From positions 1,719,214,889 through 1,719,278,888 of the forward strand of contig OY728125.1 of the NCBI GenBank assembly GCA_963277665.1: a stretch of DNA of 64,000 nucleotides, given 5' to 3'. The stretch comes from Viscum album. Its lineage: Eukaryota; Streptophyta; Magnoliopsida; Santalales; Viscaceae. Under the pieces are notes generated by a model. The model had not been told where the DNA came from and did no database searches. It saw only the letters and a list, made by a program, of their open reading frames with translations. The first letter of the stretch is position 1. Every line of letters begins with the position of its first letter. Shown piece after piece: positions 1 to 12,479 of the stretch. The position numbers and the translations under genes were made by a program.

Positions 1-606
1 ATGATATTTGGTAATGGCTCGTGTTCCTTTATGATTTATGCCTTATCGACTGACAATATTAATTTAATGACTCAATATTTTGATATATGTTATATGTGGT
101 ATGATTTTAAAAAGTTAATTTCATGTTTTTACATTATTTGGTACATGTTTTGTTTGATATTTATCATTATTAACATTACTGAGCATCTGAGATCACCCTT
201 TTCATATGTTTTCTTTTCCCTATGATATAAAGAAGAGTTTTAGGTAGGAAAATTAATGGAGATTATATTTATGGGAGATTTTGAAGATATTTAACAAAAT
301 TAGAATAATTTTTTACTTGTTTCTAATGTCTCTAAATTAATGTAGTCTTTAAGAATCTATTTGTGTAGTGTATTGAGTATTCAATAATTTTAAAGCAACA
401 CTTATGTACATCAAAAAGGGTTCTCCAGAGTTTCAATCTGAGGAATGTTTTAGTAAAAATTTGAAAAATAATATGGGAAATAATTAATTAGATACCTATA
501 TATATTTATAAGGATATGTCTAGGGATATCCCTATGGATAAGTCAAATCATATCCTACAATACGTGAATTTTTGTAACGATCTTGGTTAAATTATGATTA
601 AACCTA
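1..606 (+). repeat. Element A 5' LTR, 3' portion (U5 side)
   Basis: This is the end of an LTR that begins outside the window. It aligns by eye along its length with 7,250-7,850. A phrase near 541-580 (aatcatatcctacaat) corresponds to one near 7,797-7,820. It ends just before the primer-site-like sequence at 607. Confidence 0.65.
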
Positions 607-617
607 TGATGTTAGAG
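607..617 (+). other. Element A primer binding site, degraded
   Basis: The 11 bases tgatgttagag match the usual plant tRNA-iMet site tggtatcagag at 8 of 11 positions, and all three differences are transitions. The position directly after the LTR end and about 400 bp before gag is what the family requires. Confidence 0.5.
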
Positions 618-1020
618 ATTGAATGTACTTACCCTTGATTAAGTGCTTTTCATATTAATATTTTTTCTTCTCACACAATTCTTTAAGGATTTTAGAGAAT
701 GGAAAGAACCCAAAGGAAACGTCTGAATAAGGAATGCAATGGAATATGGAATGATTGTCCTCTTTAAAAACCAAATGTTATGGGAGATCAAATGAAAAAT
801 AATATCTCTATACTTACACAAGGTATAAATAATTATTGACTTACAAATTAGTAGATAAGAGAAAAAAATTCAATTCTGTTTTTCATGAGGCAATGTCCAC
901 CTTCTTTAAATGGGTCTTATGATCCACTTTCTTCTGAATAATGTATTTTTACCACTAAAATATTTTTTTTCATTCGATGTTCAGAACATAGAAATGTTGT
1001 TTTTTTATCATTTACAAGGT

Positions 1021-1660
1021 TCATTGGACCAGTGGTAGAAACTTATCAATAATGTGATGGAAATGGATGAAATTGAATCCATGGGATGGGAAAAGTTAAA
1101 GACTATATTTTTAAATGTGTACATTCCTCCTATACTTTGTATGATGATGGAAAAAGGAGTTCATTGAGCTTAAGAAAAACATTGATGTACCTATTGGTAC
1201 TTACGAGGAAAATTTTAAAAGACTTTCAAAATATACTTCTAACATTATCATGAAAACATGATTGTAAGGATGGTTGATTCTTAAGTGGCTTAAAAACAAG
1301 TCTTCAAAGGGCGTTTCCATAAGAGACTTGAGTAGTAATATGATGTTGTGTGTTGTGATATCAATGTAGAGATCGAAGTTTGTGTTACATATCTATCTCA
1401 TGGTTTTGGAAAAAAAATGGGGTTTAAGGGAAAATCCCAAAACCAAAGTGAATAGAAGATGAGTGTTTAATTATGCTCAAAGTATGGATAGAAGCATGTT
1501 TGATATTGTCTTAAATTGGTTATTAAATTTGGTAAGTGTGTAAAATAAGGCTATCAGTTATTTGAGTGATGATGTAATTGGAAAAATATAACTAATGATG
1601 TGAATATAGAAATGGAAATAAAAAATCCACCTACCACACTTCAATTCTACAAGTGAAAGG
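1021..1660 (+). pseudogene. Element A gag remnant (capsid domain and zinc knuckle)
   Basis: Gag is the structural protein that packages retrotransposon RNA into cytoplasmic particles. Two frames carry the plant Ty3/gypsy capsid signature. One, from about 1,033, reads W-stop-K-L-I-N-N-V then MDEIESMGWEKLKTIF and NVYIPP. After a shift the second, from about 1,153 to 1,261, reads EFIELKKNIDVPIGTYEEN followed by FKRLSKYT. A decayed CCHC zinc knuckle follows at 1,474-1,513: C-S-K-Y-G, then K-H, then Y-C, with the second cysteine changed to tyrosine and stops inside. No open frame longer than about 40 residues survives. It lies about 400 bp after the primer site, as expected for gag. It cannot make a functional protein. 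Confidence 0.75.
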
Positions 1661-2986
1661 AAATGGGGAATTATGCTATCAAATTCCATAATCTAAGGGT
1701 TATTGATAATGATCGACATTATCATCATCTTTATTCCAAAGAAAAAAATCACATGATATCGATATTGGAAATGTTTATTAAGATAACGAATTTGTGGGTT
1801 GATTGAGTGTTTATATAATGGGATTCTATAATAATGTTGTAGAATCACTTTTATAGTATTATGTAGTATTGACGTATCTATGTAATAGTCCACTATGGGT
1901 TTTTTCATACTTATATGGACCATTGACCATGAAAAGTGATTGATATATTTTTGGATGACAAAATATATATGTATAATTTTGGGATAAGTAGATAAAGGGA
2001 TGTTTGATAGTATTAATTACCTTAGGGACTGATATAAGAACAAAGTGATTTATGATATCATGGATTGAGTATATAGAATTTTTCAAATTTTTGGGATGTG
2101 CAAAGAGTTAATTTTTGAATGCATGCATGTTTTCTATACGTTTTTATGATAATTCATGTTATTATCATGTATCAAGATAATAAATGATGAAGGCATTCAG
2201 ATGATTGGAATGTGACCAGCAAGAGCTACATTATGATCTATGGGAGATAAATTTCAAGCTGATTTAGTGGACCTATTTCTAATGTTTTATATTTTTATAT
2301 TTTTTAATGATCAGTAGCATATATATTTATTGAATTTTTGTGTTAAAATTCATATGAAGTATTTTAGATTAATGTATTACCTCACTATAGGTTGTTTTTT
2401 CATATTTGAAAACTTGTGATAACCTATTATAACACTCAGGGAATGAATTATCAATCTATGTATGGATGTAATGATATTTTAGTGTTTTAGGAATTCCAAA
2501 TTCAACTTCAATTCTTCAAACAAGAGTTGAAGTGGAAATTTCTCAATGAATGATAAATTGTGACATTGTGCTAAAATCAACAAAGTATGTCTTCTCATGA
2601 AAATTCATTAACATTAGGAAAAAATATCATGATATAAAAAGGATTTCCTATTATCATCATTTTTATGATATTAATGTCCCCTTTCACAAAACATTATTAT
2701 ATGGATTTATGATTTTGAACTATATCTGGATCACCCAATTTCATCTGATCAGTGATCTTTATCAATCTCTATGATTATTTATGCTTTTCCTCCATGCCCA
2801 AACCATCACCTTTGTTATCATCTGTTGAAACCCAGTTATGAATTACATTTGGTAACCATGATATTTATAACATTTTTTTAAAGGAAAATTAATTATGTGT
2901 TTTTTAAATGTGGATTTCTATAATAGAAACTTTCATGTATTAATCCTTTTGTAACCCAAATGAAATTAAATGGAAAAATCATTTTT
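1661..2986 (+). other. Element A internal remainder, no recognised domain
   Basis: About 1.3 kb lies between the zinc knuckle and the polypurine tract. A complete chromovirus would carry protease, RT, RNase H, integrase and chromodomain here, needing about 4 kb. None was found in any frame. A phrase near 2,455-2,475 (QSMYGCND) faintly recalls the integrase LYGRKCRSP motif but is too weak to call. Confidence 0.5.
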
Positions 2987-2998
2987 AGGGGGGTAAAA
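2987..2998 (+). other. Element A polypurine tract
   Basis: The run aggggggtaaaa is followed at once by TG (2,999). The preceding phrase, tcatttttagggggg, resembles the 3' end of other plant Tekay elements, where a G-rich tract ends in gaatg. It primes plus-strand DNA synthesis and marks the start of the 3' LTR. Confidence 0.72.
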
Positions 2999-5403
2999 TG
3001 CACCACCTCATGATTTTTATGAGATATAAATTTTTATTATCTTTGAAATAATATTTTTTATATTACAATATAAAATTTTATACTACCCACAACACTGACT
3101 TAACTTTTGGTAAAAGAAACACTATGTTAACCTTATATTACAAACAATTTCATGTTGTTTTGATGGTTTCCATTTCACGAAAGACCAAGTTTTAGTGAAG
3201 AACTAAATATTATAATGTTACCTTATAACCTAGCCATTAAAAAGAATTACATGAACATTAGTAACTAAATTATGAAAAAAATATTTACACGTCTATATAT
3301 ATAATTAATTCTTTAGTGATGAATTAATTATAAATGAAAATAAAACACTTTTTAATTAATGGCAATTTGTTTTTGGAAAAATATTTAAATAGAAATTAGT
3401 GAGTTTATAAAATAATAAAATCACACATGATGAATTTATATAATGAAATATATTTCTAATATATTTAATATATTCTTTAAAATTCATATTATATGTTTTC
3501 TATACATGATATAATAACAAATTTCATTTTTTGTATAAAAGAAGTATTTTTCAAAAAAGGCATCATTTCCGCATTTTTGTGGGGAACCCATTTTAAATCT
3601 AGTTTTCAACACTTTATTATATAATATTTTAAAAATTAAACACCTTATTTGATGGTGTAGTATCAAAATTTACTTTGTATTAATTAATCACATTTTTATT
3701 GTAAGTTTCATGTTTTGATGAATTGTTAATAAAATAATGCATTTTAATTGAAAACTAATTTTTCATAAAACATATATATAGTTCTAAATTATATATTTTA
3801 AGGGTTTAAAAGTAAAAATATATTATATTATCTTATCTATTAATATAATTTATATAACTTTCATTAATTTTATATTGAATTTATATGTAAAACCATTTCA
3901 ATCTTTTTCTTGTTTTAACATTTAAAACTTGTGTTCTCATTCTCACAAGAAGATTGATTTTAATTAAATTACCACAACTTATGTGTTTTAAATTTTAAAA
4001 AAAGGATTCCATATTTTTATTCAATATGTCCAAATTATTTAAATATCCTTATTTTATATTTTATCAATTTGAATAGTAACTTTGGTACTTTTAAAAATAA
4101 GGTAAAAGGTTAAATAATTTAATTAAGGGTAAAAATAATATTATAAAATTACACTAAAACGTTTCCTAATATAATCGGATGAATTTTTTTAGACTTAAAT
4201 AATCTTTGGGTCAAAATGGTATTCTTTAGAATCCAATTGGATGATATTAGGACTTTTAATTTATTTTATTTAACGAAAAGTTAAATATATCTTACTCAAA
4301 TTTTAATAATTATATCAATTTTAATGTAATGTTATACAGATGATAAATTACACTATAAATAATGATTTTAAATATAATTTCTTTTCTTTATAAAAGTAAT
4401 TTATTTTACACTTTTAGGATATATATAATTAACATAATATCTTATACAATGATGACTATGAAATTATTTAATTGATGAAAAAATAATTTTAATTAAAAAG
4501 AATAATAACCATTATAAGACAAAAACACTTGATCTAATATTATTTGTCATTTATATCTTGACCATAATAATCCAAATGTCGAATTTATTTCAATTTGGAG
4601 CCACATGGAACTGATTATGATTCATTTAATATTTTATCTAGAGGAATATTAAAGTTGTCACATTCATGTTTTAATAAATATAACATTTTTATTTTAGGAT
4701 TTTACAAATAAATATATTCCGTTGTAAGTATTTTTCTTAAATTTATAAGAGTTATATTTTTTATGTCATTTTAGTTTTAATTTTTACACACAAAATATTT
4801 ATATTAAATAATTACACAATACTAATGTATAAATAATTTTGTTAATAGAAATATCTAATTAATGTCATTAAAAATATTACAATAAATATAATTTGGGATA
4901 ACTAATTTTTCCAATGAATTTTATAGATTACCTTTACCCCTTATGTATGTAATAAAATATTTTATTCTTGGTTGACTTCTTATCTTGATACTTTTAGAAA
5001 TTGAAAATATGTATAGTGTCCAAATTGACATTATTGATATGTTTTCAAAATAATGTTTTATTAAATAATTTATAAAACAAAATTAATTTTTAAAGAATAT
5101 AAAATAATTTTTATATTGTATAATGTATTATAAATTTTCATTTAGGGTCTAAATGACATCAAATAAGTAAGTATTAGTCTATTTTAACATTGAATAATTT
5201 CTTACTATATTTACAATAAAAAAAGAATAAATAAGGGTCAATTAAATTGATAAGGATTAAATTTATAGAAAAACATACCTAAAATAAATTTTTTGGTTGA
5301 ATTACAACCTTATATATTTGAAATTTCAGTCATTTATTGATATTGATTTATTTTATTAAATATTGATATTTATAGAGATTCCAAAATTGTCCCTCGCCTC
5401 AAT

Positions 5404-5413
5404 TATAAAAAGG
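5404..5413 (+). promoter_or_regulatory. Candidate LTR promoter TATA box (element A)
   Basis: The sequence tataaaaagg sits in a local C-rich context (cctcgcctcaat before, aactccaacctcac after) that stands out from the AT-rich surroundings. The related LTR of C has a similar block on the other strand near 38,240. This is the expected U3/R boundary; activity is not implied. Confidence 0.45.
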
Positions 5414-7078
5414 AAACTCCAACCTCACTTCATAACATTAAAGTAAACCTTAAAGATCATATATACCATTCTAATATCCCTATTAAACTTCTCGTGTCAC
5501 ATTATATAGTCTTTGGTCTTCTCAAAAGACCTACTCTATTGCCTTTAAGATGAGATCTAGAAGGATCTCATTGAGGAGAGGTAATATCCTCTATCAATTA
5601 TTTCAAAACTATTTCTTCTCCTACTTCCTCTTCCTGAGTTTATTCCAATATAATATAATAAATATAGTATGACCTATATGATAAAATTTTATTACTATGT
5701 AACAACGATATTCCATCTTCAATTCATCAAATGAAAAATGAAATCACCTTGTGTGCCTTCGTATGGATTACCTTCTCCATGTCATGGTGTAATCTGTTTT
5801 TCACCACAAATTTACATAGATGGGTATACAGATGGAAATAATAAATATATATGATTATTATTATAAGGTATTTTTCTGGAAAAAAATATACCATCTACCC
5901 TCTTACCATTTCACAATTATGGGAATGATATAATCTCTAATTCATATGTATGGCCAACCATCTCCATGATGCAAATCGATTCATTCTACATGATTTACAT
6001 TAAAGCCTTATTATATAAATATATATAATTAATAAATATGAAATATACTATATTAATATGATTTTTTAAATGATATAACTATAAGCTTTGAGTAATAATT
6101 AGAAATTATTCATCAAACATACATAAGAATATGAAGTAGTTAATACTCAAATAACGAGTAAATATGATATGTTATTAACAAACGGATGATAATATGATCT
6201 TATTTGATATAATAAAAAATTAAATGTTTCAAGAATAATTCAATGACATTACATAAATCATTATACATGAGTTTCAGTTATATATAAAATATATCGGGCC
6301 TATGGTAAGGGATAATTTGGCTATCTCATTATTATATGAGATTGTTTATATATAAGTATTTACAGGGGTATATTTATCTTAGATGTCCTGGTTTCCAAAA
6401 TATGTTTTAAAAAATATTATTTATAATCTTCTATAATTTTTTAAACTATTTTTACCCATTGATTTATCATTATTTAATAGTATGAAATGAATATTTTATC
6501 GTTTTCGATATGATGTACTTTTTGACTTATCTGAAAAACATGTTTGAATAATTTTTTCTTTTAACTTATAAGAGATGAATCGATTTTTATGTATTCATAA
6601 ATCCTAATTTACATTAATATTCCTTTATAATAATTCAAGGTTTTTTCAAAGAAACCATTTTAATATAAATTTTGTTCCATTTTGAGAAAAAGAAATTGTT
6701 TTTGAAGAAGAAAGGAAATTTTCATCAAGAATTAATTTTATGTGTTCCAAATAAATTATTTTCCCTCTATGGTGAAATTATTTAATATGGTTAGGTTTCA
6801 GATGTTCTATCCCTATTATTCTTATGTATTTATTTTTTTAATGATGTAATTATATTTATGAAATCCATTGTTTCTCACATGGATTATTTTATAATGGAAT
6901 TATGTTTAAGAAACCCATTTTATTCTGTAGGTTCAGCTATGATGAATGATTTATGTTTTTGTGGAACATATAAATATTTTTTGATTATGATTTGTGTGGG
7001 ATATATATCTCACTCTAATTCATTGGTTAATGATCTATATCTCATGAGATAGATAGAAATGGAAAGATAAATGATCTC

Positions 7079-7189
7079 AGTTCAGTAATACACGGTTGGA
7101 ATGGAAAATTATATTAGTTCAATAATATAAGGTTGGAGTGGTAAGTAAAAATAGTTTAGTAATACCGAGATGGAATTATGAGTGAACTC
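7079..7189 (+). repeat. Three-copy 37 bp tandem repeat in the element A LTR
   Basis: Copies start at 7,079, 7,116 and 7,153, an exact 37 bp step. Each begins agtt(c/t)a(g/a)taat and carries a G-rich part such as ggttggaatgg. Short tandem blocks of this kind are common in LTRs. Confidence 0.7.
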
Positions 7190-7850
7190 TATATAGTAAT
7201 GGACTTTTTACAGTATGATTTATTTAAATTGATCCCTAGATAATATTAAAATTATTTTCTATTATTATGTGTGTTTTCTGCAATTACATTTTGTATGTCA
7301 ATGCTTTTTCTAGTGGCATGTGTTCCTTTATGATTTATCTCTTTTAAATTGCCATGATTTATTTCATGACTCAATATGTTGATATATGATATACATGGTA
7401 TTATTTTCAATTGTTATGTTAATTTTTTTTACATTATTATGTCGTGTTTTTTTATATTATCCTTTCTTACCCTTACCGAGTATCTAAGATCCCATTTTTC
7501 ATATATTTTCTTTTCCCATCAATATAAAAAATGTTTTTATGTAAAAAAACAATGGGAATGATATTTATAAGTGATTTGGAATATCATTAACCAAATTAGA
7601 AGAATATATTCCATGTTTCCAAACGCACTAAACAAATAAGGCCTTTGGGAGTTGGATTTTTTAATGTATTATGTATTATAAAAAAGTAATGTAATGTTCA
7701 CGTAAATAAATCATGGATTTCTAGAACACCAATTTACCATATAACTACATATGGATTGATTCCTTTTACCATATTATATATAGTGATTCCAAAATATCAT
7801 ATCATGGGTCTAGCCACAACATAAAAAATTCCTTGTAACTGTGTATGTTG

Positions 7851-8464
7851 TAGGCCTGCATTGGGAATTTCCTATCATAGAATAATGTGTAGCTTTATTA
7901 TAAATTTAATGAGATACAAAGTGACATATGGAACCCTCATATTAGGACCATCCACCCTAAAAAAATACACCCCTCCTCTTTCATTACACCTTGATATGAT
8001 CCAGATATTTCAACATGAGAAGGTCGTGGATGCATGACCTTAAAAGGAACAATAAATGTCGTCAATATAAGACGTTAAATTGCAAGATCCACACCCCTAA
8101 TTGAAAAAAGAAAAAACCAATTATCCCACAAAAGATATAGGTCTTGGTAGGATAATCCCCTTTTTTTAATTTCATGTATTGGTCAAAATACCTCCATTAT
8201 ATTTGTGCATCTTTTTTGGGTAAATCTAAATTTGTGTCTTGGGAAAGTCATATTCCCGTAAGCTTCTTTCATCTATTGGTATTAAGAGTCCCAAAACATA
8301 TAAGAATTTTTTTTAACCATGTTTAATATGACTAAGATATTGATTTTCATAATACACCTACAAATATGTCCTTTTAATCAAACCCATATTCATCCCTAAG
8401 AGTAATCTATACTATATATGTGTGTGTTTTTATGAAATCAAAGTGGAAACAAATTTTTCAACAT
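7851..8464. other. Spacer between elements A and B, unassigned
   Basis: About 0.6 kb of AT-rich sequence with no open frame, no inverted repeat noticed and no clear match to the LTRs on either side. It may be older repeat sequence. Confidence 0.4.
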
Positions 8465-10281
8465 TGTACGTAACGAAGAAACTCGTATTGAGAAATATTC
8501 CACCTGATTCAGCCATCACGTGGTAATCTATAGTAATGATAATGTAAAAATGTCTTAAATATAACCAAAAAATATATACAAAAAAATAAAAAGGTGGAAG
8601 AAATAGATATAAAGAGATCAATATAATCCATGAAAAACAAGATACTCTAGAAATGTCTTAATAAACATGAAAAAAGTATCCATGTAACCATCTGTTACCA
8701 CTAAACAACCTCACTATAAAGGGAATAGATTACAATAGAAAATGGAATGATACATTATTCCATTACAATTCCATGATTCAGGAAAAACATGTTCTACAGT
8801 TCCCTAAAGTAAAAATTAGGGAGTGAGAACAAAGCCTAGTCAGATACCACCAAAAACTATAGAAGTTCTAATATTCATAATTCATATGTTGTAGCATTAA
8901 TACAAAATATATTATAGAAATTATTTTTGTGAATAATTTTCTTAAACATTTCCTTTTTTCCATAAATTAATACTATATTCACCAAATCAAATAATATATC
9001 ACGTTCAAAAGAAAAATCGATAATTAAACATCTGAGTAAATATCCATGAAATAAACAAACATATGAAAAATGATGTAAAAAATAAAAATCATACCATTTA
9101 GGCTCCAGCCTATGGGAATACATACTCGACAAAAAATAATCCAAAACATTGAAAAGAAATATTCCAATAAATATTGATACCAAAAATATTTTTTCTATAA
9201 CAAAAATGTATCCCATAGAGTTTCAACAAATAATAGGTTCATGTTTGTCAATTTCATGATGCAAACAATGTTCCTAATATACGATTTTTGTTCAAAACCA
9301 TTTCCATAACCATTCTCGCATTTAATTAAAACCCTCTTCCACCAAAGAAAATTAATTCCAACAAAAAAAATAATTTAAATCAATGTGAACATATATAAAC
9401 TAATGGATTATAAACACTTTTATAGAACCACCAACCTCAATAATGAAGTATACATAAATGAAATTGAAAATTTTGTTTGAAACCCCATGGATTAGAATTT
9501 TAAAGGAAATTAATGACATGATATAGAAACTGATCATTAGAAAACACCAATTGATCATGTATATAAAAATAGAAATGTCGCCAACACAGCAACTACAGCA
9601 AAAGGAAATAAAGAAGCAGAAAGACTTCTTATAATGAATATGAATTCCAACAACCATAAGATAAATATATAATGGGGAAATATAAAAGGTGTAAGATCAC
9701 CCCAAATCACCAAAAAAACATCATAGGTTTTGATAGGGTATCCTTTGTACAAAATGAATAAGGATTCTAGTGTGAAATATGTTAAAAATCATTGTCTGTA
9801 ATAATTTCACATTTTTAATCCCTTTAACGGTGTGAAATCCAATGAATGAAAGATGTTTTAAAAAAGGAATAACCTCAGATTAAATTTAATCCCAATAAGA
9901 ATTTTCAAATAATGTATTGTTTTTCCAACCTATAACTTTTCACACCATGCATGGGACTCTGAGTATTTGACACATAATAAATTCATGATTTCGAACCCAT
10001 TAATTCGAATAATGTTTTTTAAAAGGTAATTCAATGCCTTATTTTCTATAGGAAACCTCCAAAACATATTAAGGGATCTCTTATACCAAGGATTAATTGT
10101 TAAATAAATTTAAAATTTTATACCTATAATCTATTAATTAAAACAAACATACATCTTATTAAATTATGTCAATTACCCCAAAAAGTCTCTTTATTTATAA
10201 TAAGACATCCACAATCCCAATTAAAATGGTAAGCCACAAAAAAATCCAATCATAACGAATTAAGGTAAAAGGGTGTTAAAA
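8465..10281 (-). repeat. Element B 3' LTR
   Basis: It is homologous to 16,191-17,942. For example, both copies contain a cagccatcacgtggt / cggtcatcacgtggt block (8,510 and 16,233) and a shared phrase around tggttcaaaaccatttcc (9,288 and 16,967). The right edge is set by the complement of TGTAACACCC, decayed to gggtgttaaaa at 10,271-10,281. Short reading frames at 8,430-9,752 are LTR sequence, not genes. Confidence 0.78.
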
Positions 10282-10282
10282 T

Positions 10283-10291
10283 GTCCCCAGA
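10283..10291 (-). other. Element B polypurine tract
   Basis: On the minus strand the bases ctggggaca lie between the end of the chromodomain tail and the LTR start. The short G run and the position next to the LTR edge are what the family requires. It is decayed. Confidence 0.55.
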
Positions 10292-10600
10292 AAAAAATGT
10301 TTTCTATCCCCAAAAATTCCACAAGATCCTGGACTAAAGAAACATGAAGGATAATGATGCCTCATTAATAATTCTTTCTCCCATTTATTTTGCCTCCCTG
10401 GTCTGCAGTCTGATATTACATAGACCCAATGAATCATTTTACTACCTGTAACATTCTCTTTTTGAACGATAATTTGAATTGGTTTCTCAACCATAGTGAT
10501 ATTGGGCTCAAGATCAACATCCTCCCATTCAATCACATTTAAAGGATACAATCAATAACCCCTAAGGTAGGAAGTGTGAAACATGTCATGAATGGAAGTT
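10292..10600 (-). pseudogene. Element B pol C-terminus with chromodomain
   Basis: The frame 10,276-10,551 (minus) is the best preserved piece of element B. Just upstream, at 10,600-10,560, the integrase tail reads HDMFHTSYLRGY, matching the HNVFHVSMLRKY motif of plant chromoviruses. After one stop come LNVIEWEDVDLEPN and VEKPIQIIVQKENV, then WVYVISDCR, KWEKELLMRHHYPSCF. This follows the chromodomain pattern EKPVQILDRK...VLW...TWELEEEMRERYPHLF. The tail IFGDRKHFFLG matches the conserved post-chromodomain FGDEI stretch. In active relatives the chromodomain binds modified histone H3 and directs insertion. Several aromatic positions and the TWE core are altered here, so binding is unlikely. Confidence 0.8.
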
Positions 10601-11760
10601 AAATGATATGGTATTTTCAATTTATTGGCCACCTTCCCATATCCTCTGATGATATCAAAGGTTCCCACAAGACCTGGTGCCAACATACTTTACTTACCCC
10701 CACCGATGATGTCCGAAATGAAGTGAAACACTAAGAAAAACTAGATCACCAACCTAAAACACTAGTGGTTATTGAAGATGGACTGCATAAGATTTTCAAT
10801 GACATTATATTGTGATCAATATCTTCCACATAAACTAAACAATCTACATTGCCTCCTGAACAATACATGGACCTACCAAGGACCGCTCTACCAACACTTC
10901 CCATCACATGAAATATCTACATGAATGACCATAGAATGCCTCAAAGGGAACCATTATGATCATGTATTGGTAAATATTTTTATATTTAAAATCAACTAAA
11001 ATAAATAAAATTCTCTAGAACCACTAAAATTAATCACTCATGCCTTGAGTATATCTTTTAGAACATGGATATCTCTCTCGGCCTTTAAATCCATATGTGG
11101 ATGATTTGTTGTGATCAATTTAAACTAGAAACGCAACACCTCAGGAAAACCTTTCAAAAACTTCGATGTTAACCTTAGGTCCTTATTTTAAATAGCTACA
11201 TAAAGAACCCTATAATGTCTCATAATCTCATAGTAATTTAAGTACCCAATCCCCATCACATTCTTCATCATCTTGATATGTATGATGTGTCCCAATTTTG
11301 TGACTCGATCAAAGATCACCCAAATCACATTCTTCCCAATAGGATTACATGGTAATCCAAGGGCGGAAATCATGGAAATAACATCCCATTTTATAAAGGA
11401 ATGGTTAAGGGATAGAATAAACTACTATTTCTCTAGTGATCCATGATAATTTCTAGATATCTATGTGATTGTGATACAAATTTCTCAACTAACCATCTCA
11501 TTCTTGACAACCAATATCAACATCTAAAATAATGATATGTCATGGTAATACCAAAGAGTATACAATGGAAAGAATGGTGTCCATATTCTATCAACTCCTA
11601 CCTTAGGGGAAAATGAACAACCAACCTATTTCAAGAACATGAAGTACCACTAGGAAATGGATACAATTAATTGAGGTCTCACTATAGTGGACTATTTTAT
11701 TAAATATTTTGCATTCAGGGTCAGACATTTTCCCATTCCAAACCCACAAAAAAATCCATG
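10601..11760 (-). pseudogene. Element B integrase remnant
   Basis: Integrase joins retrotransposon DNA to the genome. The minus frame 11,188-11,373 starts near ISALGLPCN, then reads NVIWVIFDRVTKLGH and IHIKMM, matching the catalytic-core phrase LDFVTGLPRT...IWVIVDRLTKSAHF. Near 11,040-11,095 the fragment GREIHVLKDILKA corresponds to GQSERTIQVLEDMLRA. Near 10,640-10,690 the fragment LAPGLVGTFDIIRGYGKVAN matches the GPFEIL...VAYRL tail. The pieces are in the right order but in different frames with stops, so the gene is dead. Confidence 0.8.
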
Positions 11761-11964
11761 TAATCTATCATTTAAACTAGATATTCCAACCCACCATCAT
11801 CTTTAATTCCCAATTGCATCTCATAAAACAAAATCATTGTTGTCTAATCTTCAACTAATTCATGCACTGCTTGTTTCAGTAATTTCTTATTCAGTGCAAC
11901 ATAGACCACATTCCCTTTTTGATGAGTATATTTAATTTAAAAATCAAATTTCTAGAGATATAAC

Positions 11965-12260
11965 GCTTATCATATTTTTTTTCATGTTTTGAACCATATG
12001 ATGGAAAATATACCTTTGGATTTTATGATCATGACAAACCATAAATTTTTCTACAAAGATATCACGGTATAGAATTTTCAGTGCATGACTAATTTATTCT
12101 ATCTCGAGATCATGGTGGGGTAGTTCTTCTCAGGAGGTAGTAATAATTGTGAACCATAGTCAACAACATATTTCCCCTACATCAAGACACATCCCAAACT
12201 CATTCCTATAGTATTTCCAAAATCATAATAACAAAATCATAGTTTTTGGATGAATAAAAA
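11965..12260 (-). pseudogene. Element B RNase H remnant
   Basis: RNase H removes the RNA strand during reverse transcription. Fragments in order on the minus strand are SLGCVLM, YVVDYGSQLLLPPEKNYP, then a stop-ridden stretch aligning with TDHKSLKYIF. They match the Ty3/gypsy pattern GLGCVLMQ...VIAYASRQLR.HEKNYPTHDLEL. At least four stops lie inside. Confidence 0.75.
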
Positions 12261-12479
12261 TTAGGGATCAAGTCAATATCACCTTATGTTCCTCAAAATA
12301 TCCCTCATATATTTCATTCCACAAAAAATTCGCACCCTTATAGGTTAATTATTTCATCAGATATGTAAGCATTAAGAAGACTTGAAAAAACCACAAATAA
12401 TAACCAACCAAACCCAAATAGCATTGAATATCATACAAAATTCTAGTACATTCCCAATAAATAAACTCCAATATATTTT

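Larger units (their letters stand above)
1..7850 (+). mobile_element. Element A: deleted Ty3/gypsy chromovirus, Tekay/Del-like
   Basis: The stretch at 1-606 is clearly related to 7,250-7,850 (shared phrases include a Tekay-type U5 motif, tactgag...tcaccc, near 177-205 and 7,478-7,500). These are read as the end of a 5' LTR that starts before the window and the matching end of the 3' LTR. Between them, in order, lie a degraded tRNA-Met primer site (607-617), a gag remnant (1,021-1,660), about 1.3 kb with no recognisable domain, and a polypurine tract (2,987-2,998) directly before a TG. No reverse transcriptase, integrase or chromodomain is visible, so the element is a deletion derivative. The LTR is homologous to that of element C, read on the other strand. 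Domain order and PPT are seen; the clade name is an inference from LTR similarity to C. Confidence 0.72.
2999..7850 (+). repeat. Element A 3' LTR
   Basis: It starts with TG after the polypurine tract and ends near 7,850, where similarity to the 5' LTR tail stops. At about 4.85 kb it is longer than the 2.9 kb LTR of the related element C, so it may hold unrecognised insertions, most likely in the very AT-rich 3.0-5.3 kb part. The section 5,400-6,050 is homologous to the complement of 37,600-38,260, and 6,850-7,050 to the complement of 22,490-22,690, both in LTRs of element C. The short reading frames at 6,858-7,052 and 7,376-7,561 lie inside the LTR and are not genes. Confidence 0.65.

Noticed and set aside
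8875..9752. Minus-strand open frames of 65-113 codons with hydrophobic, membrane-like sequence
   Set aside because: They lie in the 3' LTR of element B; the low-complexity F/I/Y-rich composition follows from A/T-rich DNA, and the other LTR does not preserve the frames.
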